A stretch of 64,000 nt of DNA from Linepithema humile. Taxonomy: Eukaryota; Arthropoda; Insecta; Hymenoptera; Formicidae. A model generated the notes under the pieces. It searched no databases. It saw only the letters and a program-made list of their open reading frames with translations, and had not been told where the DNA came from. This document shows positions 1 through 12,100 of this stretch, one piece after another; position 1 is the stretch's first letter, and each line of letters opens with the position of its first letter. The DNA is taken from contig NC_090128.1 of NCBI RefSeq assembly GCF_040581485.1, positions 20,700,931 to 20,764,930 of the forward strand, written 5' to 3'. The position numbers and the translations under genes are program-made.

Positions 1-198
1 ACTCTTTAAAGAATGATGGTTCAAATATAATTTTCAATGTTCTTTGAATATTTTATTTAAATAAGCATGTGATTTTTTTAGACACTCTAATATTAGTGTG
101 TTTAAAAATTGTAGTCGCATGCTTATTTAACATAAAATATTCCAAATAATTTATATATGAACCATTCAGTTCCGAAAACAATTAACTGTGCCACATAC

Positions 199-2604
199 TT
201 AGCTGCGCGTGCTTGATTTTTTTCTTCAGAAGTCATGTCTTTCCGTTTACGCCGTCTGGATTCACCATCCTCGGAGTCCGATGCTCCTTTTCCACCACCG
301 CTTCCTACGCTACCTCCAACACCGACTTTATCTTTTGTGTTTGTTCTACTGTGCTTTTGACAATACGACTAGAAACATGAAATTATCTGGTTGACTTGCT
401 GCTCTCTCAATTATATGTGATAATTTCGATAAATTTGAATCATGTAAAAAATATATACCCTCAATTTCACGCCGTCGTCTGCCATTTCGTCCTCGATAAT
501 TGCCTTCATTTCAAGCCCATATTTAAAAGCACATGTAACGTGATACGCAGTTTTACATGTTTTTATACTGCACTGAATGCAAGCACCCACACGTTCACGG
601 CATAAAACGCAAATTAGGGCCCATCGGCTTTGCTGTAATTCATTATTATACTCGATTAAATGATATTCAAGACAATCATAATAAAGAATAATTCCAAATA
701 AATTTAAAGTATTTAAAATACACATAATGTTGAATACAATTCATAAATTTCTTGTAAGTAAAGATCTGAATTTAAATATTGATCAAATAACACAATTGTA
801 ACACTATTATTTACCGGAATACTGGAAATTTTTGTAATTGGCTCCATTCTCTCTACACAACCAATGCTAACTTCGGGAATCCAAAGTGCACACGAGACAT
901 GAGCCCACTTCTGACCGCTCCGTGTGCACTTCATTGCACCACCCTTATTAGGGCATAATACACAGTCGGGTCTTTGACTTAACGAACAAGTTCTACATAA
1001 CCAAGAGCCGTCGGGTATCGAAGTAATGCCGTAACAAGCTTGATGTACACATATATTGCAACAATCACAAAATACCATCTCGTTACCCTCCTCAGAATCC
1101 GGCTGTTATAAAAAATTTTTATGTTATAAAATTCAATTCAAATTAAAGTGTATACTAATGTCATATGTGCATAAGCAATGCACAACAGATTATTTATTAA
1201 TCCTAATAATATGTAAATGAAAACATTACTCACCGATCTGCATACATCACAAATAACATTTTCATCGTACTCAATCCCGAGGCCCTCCTCATTCTTCACG
1301 ATTGTTTGTATCCTCTCCCAACATCGCACCTCCAACTCTTCCATGACACGTTCCAACTGTGATTCCGTAACCGGCAGCTGTCCAGCCTGGATAATTTTCA
1401 CACAAAATGACATTAATTAGTTTATACATATTTAAATATGCATAGTACACAGAATGTTATATGTAAATATTTATGTCATCGATAAGAATTTTAATATCAA
1501 ATTATTACATTATTAAAAATAATATAAAAAGATTATGAAAATGAGAAATAATTGTGATTGTGTTTTTGTCAATTCATTATTTTTCTCTTTTTAGTAGCAA
1601 AACCACTCAAGTCTATTAAATATTTTTAATAGACACATTAAAATTTTCACTTTTCACAATAAAATGCAATAAAAAATACAAATAATCATTTAACACATTA
1701 AGAAACTCTACTTTTAACTTAAAAATATATTATTTTTAAATTATTTAAACAGAGTATTTATATGAATTTTTACGCACAAATAAAAAATTTATTTTTTAAA
1801 AAGATTAATTTTAAAGAAATTATATTGATATTTCTGATTTGATTCATATTCAAAAATAAGCAGTGAATAAGTTGTTATACCTGTGCTCGTTCGCCATTGA
1901 ATATGTCCAACCAGGCAATGTCGGTATCATCAAGGTCGTAAGCACAGGCTTTCTCTGCTCTTGACGGAGTAGTACTTAAATGATGATCTTCCGTGTTAAA
2001 ATAATCATCGCGAGATATTCTTACAAACTTTTTAGGCCTGAAAAATGCAAGACAAATGCGTTACAAACATTGCGTTGCACTTCAGTGATTTCAGCGATCA
2101 ATATTTCAAATACACAACATAAAACAATACGCATTTATGCACTCACAATTTGAAATCAGTTTGCATCTTCAAAGGAGACGTCTGCGTAACAGTAACCATC
2201 GGTTCAGGAAGAGAATCTGGATTAACGGGTACTTGAACACCTCTTTCCCACTCCTGTTTCCACTGATCAGTTATAACCCAATATTCGTTTGGACTTAATG
2301 GTTCACTGTCCGGCAATTTCATAGCGCTGATCAGGTCTTTACGAAATAACTCCGCTGGAGCCTCCGCAGACGACCGATTGTATATGCTGGGGATCTTGAT
2401 ATCACTGACGGGTCGGGCGGTCCAGGATACCCCCCCTTGGCTGGATGACGCCATCGTTTCTTCCTCTTCTGAGGGCCCCAGGGTCGCTGCCAATGCCGAT
2501 GAACCAGCGGCAGCTGGGCCCAATCTACATTTGCGCCTCTTAACAGCGCCCGGACAAGACGCCAGATCATTGTCGTTTCTATGCCTCTTGCCTCGTTGTG
2601 CCAT
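199..2604 (-). CDS. rno: PHD finger protein rhinoceros / Jade family, N-terminal part (gene runs off the left edge)
   Basis: Chromatin reader and scaffold of the Jade family; family members partner MYST histone acetyltransferase (HBO1-type) complexes in the nucleus, and fly rno restrains EGFR/Ras signalling. Six coding exons were read on the minus strand: 2604-2147, 2037-1881, 1386-1234, 1102-815, 632-459 and 368-199. All junctions are GT/AG and the phases agree, giving 466 codons plus 2 nt before the edge. The N-terminus is basic (MAQRGKRHRN). The Jade signature ACAYDLDDTDIAWL lies near residues 185-200. A PHD finger begins at about residue 251 (VICDVCRS, then FCDCCNICVHQACYG, then SWLCRTC). 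It is followed by the zinc knuckle CVLCPNKGGAMKC and the extended PHD (CVLCRERVGACIQC, CKTAYHVTCAF) to about residue 395. The last exon is a basic linker (SRRRKRKD). The start codon is the first ATG of the large first coding exon. A 5' UTR acceptor is likely at 2662-2663. The C-terminal two thirds lie outside the window. Jade versus rno naming is by family; insects are expected to have one member. Confidence 0.95.
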
Positions 2605-5375
2605 TCTACTATGCCAAATAAGCTAGTGATACGTGGCACATGCAGGTGAGCTGTGTGCACCCTGAAAGAATTGCATACTTCTTTAGCATTCCTTTCCTCT
2701 GCAAATTATGTTTTAAAAAACATTACGAACAAAAATGAACTTACTACATAGTTATCCATATATTTATTATCTGGAAAGCAGATTTTCTTCAGAGCTGAAA
2801 CATGAAATAAGAGCTTGTTGCATAATTTCAAAGTATTTTACATATTAATAAAGAAATTATACGACAATGTAAATAATTTGATTTGTACGTCAGATAGCAA
2901 AATATTTAAATAAGATAATTCTTCAAAATTTTTTTTTTTAATTATGTTGATAGTTTTGAAATATTAAATCAGTCCATCTCATAATATCTAAAATAAGATA
3001 CAACTTAATTTTATATATAATTTAGCTTTACACTGTTTTTGTTTCATGTATTTATTACACTGTTTTTGTTTCATGTATTTATGCTTTATGTCACATGAAG
3101 AATTTACTTTCATCTCATGTAAACAATTCAAGTAAATTTAAAACAAAATACTGTTCATTAGCTTTGCTGAAAAATTATCTTTTATATTTTCACTATAAAT
3201 CATGATTATTAACATTTCAGAAATTTCTAACCATTATATTTTGATTCGTGACACTCCATAGGCTATAATATCAATGCAACAGAACTAATATCACAAATAG
3301 AAAGAAAAAAGGACTAATATTTCAAATAGAAAGAAAAAACTACATACAAGAGTGCTAAAGTAATTAAATAACAAAAGAAATATACATTATTTAAGAGAAA
3401 AGTTAAAAAGTTACATAAATTTATAAATGTGCAATAGCCTAGAGAAAAAAAATAATTATAGTTTCTTCAAGATTAGCTCGAAAAGTAAATATAAATGTGA
3501 CTTATATATGTTGCATTTACCCTTAAATATTGAAAGTTTACTACACAGTTTACTACAAAACAGCAATCGCTGGAGAGGGGGCGGGGTGGGGAGAGGAAAC
3601 ATTCACACTACGCGATTTCTGCATAAAAGGTTAAGGTCAATAACATTTTGGCAATGCAAAAGAGTAGAAAATGGAATAGAAATTGCACACAGCCAGCACA
3701 CTGAACGGGAACATCGGCCCGACACCCGGTACACGAAGACATTTTCCAATGTACGCGACACTGCGTAGCACATCGTCACCGTTAATTGAGATGCAAGCAC
3801 GCGAGTGACAGCCGTTCGCGCGCGGCAACATATCGACGCACGTTGTGCGTTCCCGCGGTGGCTGGCTGCGCGCGATCCTCCGCACGCCGTTCCTCTCCGC
3901 GAGAAAAGGAAGATAAAGAGGTTATAAAAAACGCAGCTCCGCGGCCGTACGCGCGTGTCGCCGCGATCCTGGTAGCCGCGGGGCGAAGGCCCGTGGACTC
4001 GCGCGGCGTTCCGTGGTACGGATGCGTTGCTGCACGGCGACGCGGCACGGTAGCCCAGACGACAATCGCGACGGTCTCGCCGCCGTCCGCGAGCGATTCA
4101 TGTAAACATTGATGCGGAGAGAATGCGGGGCGGCCGTGATAGCGCACTCACGGATCGCCGCCTCAACGCGCGACAGCGGGGCCACAACATCACACTCACT
4201 GCGCGTGTCGATGGTCGTGGGCGGCGTTAAATCTCATTGTATACACGGGGTAGACCACAGGTCGGCACAGTGATGCAATTGCGTACGGCTACGAGAATGC
4301 TCACGGCTCCATTACGCTGCTGCTGGTGCTGGTGCTCCTGCTGCTGGCCGACAACATTGACAATACAGATGGCAGCAGCGTCGTCTCCACCACAAGTCTC
4401 CCCCGCACACACACACACACTCGGGAATACCATTAAATACCTTATTATTGATCTATTAGCCGGATATATTTCCGCGCGCGAGGCGGCACGTGATCGCGAG
4501 CGGGCGTGAAACCGGCCGCGGGGCCGCCGGCGGTCGCCGTGCGTGCTCCCGAGCCGCCGCGAACACGCCGACGGGCTGTCGCCTGTAAGTGCGTAACGGC
4601 CTCGTCCTCTCTCTCTCTGTCACGGCAGCCTAACCAACATGTCCTCATTAGCGATTCCAGGCGGGCGGCGCAAGCCAGTCCGTTACTCACTCCGCCGGCG
4701 GTTCGCGCGCTAACCCGCGACGGGGCTACTTTCGACGGCCGGCCGCGATACGGCGAACGCTCGTGCTTGATCGCGGTACGCACCAAATCAATAATATATT
4801 TACATAAAAGTGAATACTGGCGTTTGGCGCCATCATGCCTGAAAAAATAACTGTGGAAGTACGATGTCACGTGACCGACCCAGCGAGATCTCGCGATGTC
4901 GCACAGTCATGAATTACGCAACGATGTGAGATTGGAAGCTGGCCGATGCACGCTCCCATCCGGTCTATAGCCACACGTTGCAAGAATACAAAGAAACGCG
5001 TTGCATTTATTATTTCGCCCGATAATCACTGTCCAATAAGAAAAGTTATTCTGCAAGAACGGAAGTGTTAGCTAAAGTCCCTTGAAAATATGCTTTCTCA
5101 TTGGCTATTGGAACGTTGTATATTGGATGCAATGTAAATCCTTCATAAAGATTTGTATGCATTATTTTCTAGTCTCGTTCTACGTATTCTGTGCGTAAAC
5201 CGGCGTGAACGCATTGCTACGTATTGCATAGCGTTCGTAGTATCGCTGTAGTATCGCGTATCCTTGTTTTCTGACGTTAAACAAAAAGAACCTTGATAAT
5301 TTCGACGAAATTAGAAGACTGAATAATCAGATATATTGATTATTTGCAGAACACTGAATAAATAAGAAGAAAAAA
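2605..5375. promoter_or_regulatory. Divergent promoter region between rno and Nxt1, including a CpG-rich island at about 3780-4780
   Basis: No coding exon is supported here. A polypyrimidine tract and AG at 2662-2663 (minus strand) suggest a spliced 5' UTR for rno. From about 3780 to 4780 the DNA is strongly GC- and CpG-rich, unlike the AT-rich flanks. It contains good splice donors on both strands, for example minus-strand GTGAGT at 4146-4151 and plus-strand GTAAGT near 4585, so untranslated first exons probably start here. A palindromic E-box (GTCACGTGACC) lies at 4866-4876. Long open frames in the island are by-products of its composition. Exact transcription starts cannot be read from sequence alone. 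Confidence 0.55.
3029..3082. repeat. Two-copy 27-bp direct tandem repeat
   Basis: Two identical, abutting 27-bp copies (3029-3055 and 3056-3082), each beginning TACACTGTTTTTG. It lies in the AT-rich part of the rno upstream region, probably intron or UTR. It looks like a recent slippage duplication. Confidence 0.9.
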
Positions 5376-6625
5376 ATGGAACAGGTAATTATATATACTA
5401 TATTAACAATGAGATACATGGTATATAGATATATATCTCTTGTATACAATATGGCGGATCTTCGGAAGCTTTGTATATTGAATAACATTGCTACTATGTA
5501 CACTACATTTTGCAAAATTTTCTCTTATTTGTTAATTAATTATTTTTATATGTATATTCTTTATATTAATTATATTGATATTAGTACATTAGTACATTTT
5601 ATATAAAAGTATATGGATAATAAGACGATGAATAAGTGGCTTATTATCTTCCAGCAATTATATTTTTATAAAGTTAGAATTTTTGAAAGCGACAAGTATA
5701 TTGCGTTACACAGTTTAAACGTTTGATTATATTTGGTTACATTATAATTCTTACATCTATGTTCACTTTCGCAGGACTTAAAAACTAAAATCGACCAAGC
5801 TTGTCGAACTGCCGAGGAATTTACAAGATTGTATTATGAGACTCTAGACAAAAGGAGATATGTAAGTAGCACTAATACTGTCAAAACATATTTCTGGATT
5901 ATATGTTTAATCAACTATGTATGCAATTTTAGTTGATCTCAAAACTGTACATGGATTCTGCATCTCTGATATGGAACGGAAATGGAGTAGTAGGCAAAGA
6001 GAATATTAAAAAGTTCTGGACAGATCTGCCATCTTCCGAACATACCATTACTGCTCTTGACGCTCAGCCAATTACAGGTAAATGCTAATAATCGCATCAC
6101 ACTCTTGCATTCTTGACTATATAAAAATATTCAGACACATAAAAATATTCGAAAATATTAGATCTCATTTCATCTGTATCTCGATTTTTATGACTTAGAT
6201 TTTGATAGAATTTCTTGTTTCATCTAAATAAATTTTAAACATTCTCTTATTTTAATATTTGTATCAAGATGATATCTGTGTGTATTTTTTGTTTTACTAC
6301 TTCACACATCAACTCACAATAATATAAGATACCAAAGGTGTGCTAAATTTTTCTTGTTTACAATATTGTAATGCAAGCACTATAGATGTATATGAAGCAT
6401 TATATAAATAACTTGCATTGAAATATTATATTTTATGTTCATATAGGTCCAGAAGTAGCCAACCAGTTAACATTTCTAGTCAAAGTCAGCGGGCATGTAA
6501 AGTACGAAGAAAAAAGTACCAAGTTGCTTAGTCAAACTTTCCTTATCGCTGCTATGGGTGATAAGTGGAAAATTGTGAGCGACTGTTTCCGAGTACAAGA
6601 ATTATTAAATAATACTACAAATTAG
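5376..6625 (+). CDS. Nxt1: NTF2-related export protein (p15/Nxt1)
   Basis: Small NTF2-fold partner of the mRNA export receptor NXF1/TAP; the heterodimer carries mRNPs through the nuclear pore. Four coding exons: 5376-5384, 5775-5861, 5933-6077 and 6447-6625. These sum to 420 nt, a 139-aa protein, matching the roughly 140 aa of the vertebrate protein. Exon 2 reads DLKTKIDQACRTAEEF and LYYETLDKRR; exon 3 reads LYMDSASLIWNGNGVVG; exon 4 ends WKIVSDCFRVQELL. All align along the length of the p15 family. The first coding exon is only ATGGAACAG (three codons), followed at once by a GTAATT donor, which is why this start was chosen; exon 2 alone has no in-frame ATG before the conserved region. An AATAAA at 6663-6668 lies shortly after the stop. 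Abl converges on this gene from the right. Confidence 0.96.
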
Positions 6626-6662
6626 CGATAACGTAGATAACTAGTCAACCGTTTTACATTGT

Positions 6663-6668
6663 AATAAA
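6663..6668 (+). terminator. Polyadenylation signal of Nxt1
   Basis: AATAAA about 38 nt after the Nxt1 stop codon, in AT-rich sequence. This spacing would give a short 3' UTR. Confidence 0.7.
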
Positions 6669-7752
6669 GTTTATAAAATTTTTACTGTAAATACAGTGTA
6701 TTGAGTAAATATTTTTTTATAAAACCAACAATATATGTGTTGCATTATTTGTTCATGTGACAACAGCACAACAAAATAATATAAACAAGATACAATTTTG
6801 AAAATACACATTATTATTGTTTGGGGCAAAATTATGAGTCATTCAACCTAAGGAAAAACAAGATAATTCGATAATTATTTTTATTTTCATTTCAATCTTA
6901 TATCAATGTATAAAGCAATATTAAAACTTTGTATTAGTGAATCAGTACGTTGGTCGTTTCTTTAGGAGAATAATTTTACATCAAAAAATTAGAAATAAAT
7001 ACAGTTATAAATAGACATAAAATTACTATAATACACAATATATAAAACATTAATTTCAGTATCTCTTTCAATACAATTTCATTCAAATAAACGTCTGGTG
7101 ACTAAAATTTATTCATATAACTATTATTGTTTCTGTTGAGCATGATTCTTTTGATAAAAGAAAGATAAAAGAGTTTAAGAGAGATTAGTTTATCACAGGT
7201 ACAAAAAATATATAAAGAAGAAAGGATTGGACCAAAAAATGATACATTTACATGATTAAGATTACTAGTAAATTCAATATATACTACTAGCCGTAACGTA
7301 TGATATAGGCAGTGTCATAAGAAATAGTTCATCGGTGACTTATTTCTCGTTTCTATTGCATTCTCCTTTAGTGTAAAGCACAAGCCGAATGAAGTATAAG
7401 CCTGAAAACCTCCACAAAATCAGTTCGGAGCATTATCGCAACATTAGCTCTACAATCGACCTATTATAAACTACAAAACCTAGCTAACTTATTCTCCGCG
7501 GAAATGCATACAGCCGACGCTAACGGACGCATCTGTGTGAAACTTTGTGACATCACGTCATCATAAAACTATCGAAATTTAATACCGTACAATACTTATT
7601 AAATCGTACTCGTTTCTTTCCTTTCAAAAATATCTAGGAAATGTAAACGTATATGATACGAATACAAGTATGGAAAAATAAGCGAGTAAATGCAAACAAA
7701 TGCATGATACTCAAAAATCTCCATTCCATAAGGTAGTACGTAGAGAATACTG

Positions 7753-7755
<3 letters not shown>

Positions 7756-7800
<45 letters not shown>
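7756..7800. repeat. (AG)n microsatellite
   Basis: About 22 uninterrupted AG units, in the probable Abl 3' UTR (CT repeats in the transcript). Confidence 0.95.
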
Positions 7801-7803
<3 letters not shown>

Positions 7804-8933
7804 AGATGATATATATTGTATATTATTATTTGTCCGTTACTTTGTTTCTAGTCCCCGCTTCATTCTCTGATATACATGTCTAACGATTAAGATGCACTTC
7901 CCGTAAGTTACATTACTGTTCACACTCCACATGGATGTCTTCAGGCGAATATTTCCGTTACTGTGCTTTTGGAAGAACCATACCATCATGGATAAGAACG
8001 AAGCGCACGACACTCAAGATGTTGTTTGATTAATTACATTCAATTTTCTTGTCTGAATATAATTTTTTACGTAGGCGTACGATTATCGCGTGTATAGCTG
8101 TTATATCCAACTTACTCTATACAAATACAAAATTGTTTATATTGTCCCACAGTACACATGAAACGACTTACGCTTAGGTGTTCCGTATTTATATATAGTC
8201 TAGTCTAAAAAAATCTCGCGTATAATAATATATGTATATGCTAAGCACGATGTGTGTATAAAATTACATGTAAAACGAAACGATTTACGCGGTACGTAAG
8301 CGACTCGAGGATATAGAATTAGCGTGTCGATATTCCGGCGCGCGCTCGCGATGACTCCTTGCATTACGCTTCTGCTCATGCCGATACTTCGATTATATAC
8401 TACTGAGAATTTGCGTGATCGGTTATTCCATTACAGTAACTATAATGTCATCACATTTACTAGCGTATATGAAAATCATCGTATGTCTCGACGTAGAAAT
8501 TCAATCATGCAATGGTGTATACTTCTTTTTTTTTTCTCTCTTCTTTTAATCTTAAGGCCGTTTTTCTGCCAGGCCCGTGAATTACACGTGTGATCATAAT
8601 GATCTCCCAAAGAGCTTCCAAAAAACGCGAATGGTATACAGGTAGAAGTGTAAACGTATACGAACTTAGAGTTTGCCGCACAGAATTCCGAGTTATGTGT
8701 GTCTCTCTGTATCTTTTTTTTTTTTTTTGCGTGTCGGGAAGCATACCGGCGATCGTTCGGCTCATGCAGCTTTGGATTAATCTCTCTAACGATCATGCAG
8801 TCGCAAAGTCGTATTATCGATTGAAGACTTATTCACACTAGTTCACTCTTATTATTACTCGCTCGAAGATTAATCGCTATATTTCCAAAAAAGATTCCTT
8901 CGATAAGATTCGCAAATCTTACTAGTGACTTAG

Positions 8934-8949
8934 ATATATATATATATAT

Positions 8950-8993
<44 letters not shown>

Positions 8994-9013
8994 TTATATA
9001 GATTTATATATAC
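8934..9013. repeat. (AT)n-rich microsatellite with GATA and TTTATA interruptions
   Basis: About 80 nt of alternating AT with a few substitutions, roughly 160 nt downstream of the Abl stop codon. Confidence 0.95.
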
Positions 9014-9171
9014 TAACGCCCACGGATCCGAGATAGAAAGAGGCAGAAGGGGTGCGTTGAGAGAGTGACGACTTCCGCGATTCAACGTGAAAAACGTACG
9101 GAAGGGGATGGGGAGAAACTCGCAGGAGCGACGCTCGTTTTTGATTCTTCAATCCGTCGACTCGTGCAGCT

Positions 9172-12100
9172 TTACCTTTGCACTGTGTTTATCACGTCCT
9201 TTATCGTGTTCTGCACGTCACACAAGAGTCTCGTGTTCTCGATGATGTTGCGCGTGCCGGCGGCTCGCAGCTGCCTCGCCTGCAGCTCGAGCCGCGTGAG
9301 CAGATCGCGAAACTGGAACCTCGCGTGCGGCGCGATTGCCGTGTCCGTCAGGTTGACACACATACCGTGCAACAAGCCGACCTTGTCGGACAGCTGCAGC
9401 CAGCTAGCCATGACGATGGTGGGACTGCCCTTCAGATTCAGAATACTGTTCTCTATGACGTTCGAGATTTCCATCACATTGTGCTTGGCCGCTTTCGATT
9501 CGCCGCCACCGCCAGTCTGCTTATTGCCATCGTCGTCGCTCTGTGACGGCGGCTTGTTGCAGTTCGGCGTTGCGTAAATCGAAGAACCGAAGTGCTTGCT
9601 GGAGGGTCCGAGTGGCTTCAGCGGTTTCGCCGGCACGATGGGCTTCTCCACTTCCGTGGTTGCCGATGAAGTCGGGGGCCATACTCGCGAATCACCCTTG
9701 CTGGTTGAGCTCCTCGTCGACGCGTTACTGTGATCCTCCGGCGAATCCTCGCTCGCGGCATCGCCGGCGTCCTGCTTGCCACTCGTCCCTCTCACGTTTA
9801 ATTTAGGACTAAGCGGTTGGTTATCACAAGAAGCCTCTTTGTTCTCCCACAATTTCTTTAGGCTGCTAATACTGCCGGTGCTACGGCGCTTGTCGTCGTT
9901 AGCGTCGTCCACGCCGGACGACGAGTCCGCCGAGTCCGCGACGTTGCTCCCCGCGCTGTCGTCGAAACGCGTTGATTTGTCCGCCGCGGCTCTCTCCTTG
10001 TCGACGTTGTCCACTTTTCGTAACCGGGCCTTGAAATCGATTATCTGACCACCGTCTGGATTCTCCTCCTTCTGCGGGTTGCTCCTCTTATCCACCTTCT
10101 TCAATTTGAAACCTACACTAGCGGCGCTCAGTATGTGGCCCTCCGTGATCGGCGAGGTCATCGGCATCTCTTTGTGACCGCTGCTTTTCTCGAGAAACAC
10201 GCTCTGCGTACTCGTGTGAATGTGTTCCTGAACGCCGGACACATCGTTGCTCTTCAATGTTGAGATTGCGTACTCACTCGAGACGACGTGCTGCTTGCTG
10301 GCGGAGTCTATACTGAAACTGGCGCACAACTCGAACAAAAGTTGCGACGCCGGATCGAGCGGCGCCGCAGACGAAGACGCGCTGTTACTAGCGGTATTAC
10401 CGGTCTTCTTCACGACACTGTGTTTCAAATCCGCACTCTGCTTAATCTCATTGATCAGTTTAAGCTCCAGCATTTCCTTCATACCGGGTTTAGACTCGAA
10501 GGTGTCGGCAGCATTGGCGATGTTAACGGGAGTGCCGCCGATAGGCGGCGGCGGCGGCGGGGGCGGTGGCGGTGCTTCCTCGGGCGCCGCAATCGTCGTG
10601 ATGTCCGCCGATTCCGCTTTCATCACGTGGCTTATCGCCGTCGTCTCCTTCGGTCTGTAAACCAACTTCTTTTCGTCCGCGGACTTACCGCAGTGCGCAT
10701 CGCCAGAAGTGGTGGTCTCCCGGCGTCGCAGGTTAACGCCGAATCGCGAGCTGGCTTCCTTCACCGACGGCTCCGCGTTCCTCACATCGTTGTTCCTCTC
10801 ATCCTGATCGTGATCGCTAATCTCGTCCTTGCTCCGCCACTCCGCTTTCACTTTCCTCAGACCGACCGGCGAGCTCACGATCTTCGCGTGGACGGACGAG
10901 GTCTCGGTGCAGGGCGACGCCGTCGCTACCAGCGGCGGTAGGTCGCACTGATCGCCGAAGGCCTCGTCCGGAGGCGGTGGCAGGTCCACCGGCGGCGGTG
11001 GAAACTCCAGATCGGCCAGAGTCGGCTGAATCGACCTCGACGGGCTGGCGGTGCGGAAGCTGGAGCTGTTCGGCGCGCGAAAGGTCCGCAGACCGATCCC
11101 CTCCGTGTTTGTCTTCCGGACGCCCACGCCGCGGCTACGCGGTGAATTCGGCGGTTGATAAGTGTTCACCACCCCGCTCGAGGAATTGCTGCGCGTCATC
11201 TGCGGCTGATTGCGCAAATTGTTCTGTCGGGGCGAGAGCGAGCGATGCTGCGGTATCGTGTCGACGGCGATGATGTCCTGCTGTTGTTGCTGCTGCTGCT
11301 GCTCCATGACCGCGGCAGACAAAGAGGATGCGGTAACCGGAAGCCCTGTCTCCTGATTCGATGGCATACCGCTCTGTCGTAGCGACTCCAAATACGCTCC
11401 GATCCTGGCGCCTTTCGGCAACGTACCGTAGCGATTGATCGCTCTCTTAACATTTTGCACCTCCAGCGCACCCACGTGTACCAGCTGAAATACATTTCTC
11501 TTTTAAATTGCGGGTCACTTATCCCGATCGAACGTCGCAAGTTATTCAAGCAGTGCTAAATGCATTTACCATCAAAACGGACTTTACTCTGAGACTCTCA
11601 AGAAGCAGACATATAAAAAAACATTATCGTTATGGTATTCGGTAATATTTAACGTCACACACGAGTAAAGAGAAGATATGTTTATGTGTTTAATATATAT
11701 ATATATATATCTTTCGAGAAATTGTGGCCGCTCAACGTAAGATCATTGTACCTTCTGAGGCAGTACTTCCTTAGACGTGTAAGGTCGAGATTTAATTTGT
11801 TTCTGATTGCACGGTAAGTTGGATACAGGTTCCGGCGAGGTTGACGGTTGAGAAACAAAGTTATGCTCTGCTGTCCCTTGCGACCCATCTCCGTCGTCGT
11901 CCATATCGCAACCTCCTGTAGTAATTGACTGTGTAGCCATTGTCACGAGATCACGTGTGATACCTGAGTCGCCATTTAATAAGGTGTACTGTATACAATC
12001 TATAGCTAACATATCTCTCCAGCATGTAAGCGCAACGCGTTAGAGATATTGGAGTTTTTTTCGGAGAAAAGCTAAGAAAAAGGATATTTGCGGCGCCTAA

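Larger units (their letters stand above)
6669..9171. other. Intergenic / 3' UTR stretch between converging Nxt1 and Abl
   Basis: No coding exon is seen. Because Abl is transcribed leftward and its stop is at 9172, much of this AT-rich stretch is probably a long Abl 3' UTR. Minus-strand AATAAA candidates (read as TTTATT on the plus strand) occur at 7108-7113 and 6880-6885. It also holds an (AG)n run and an (AT)n run, listed separately. Confidence 0.5.

Noticed and set aside
10288..10941. 217-codon open frame on the plus strand
   Set aside because: Antisense to the large last exon of Abl, whose GC-rich codons leave the opposite strand open; the product is Arg-rich with no domain.
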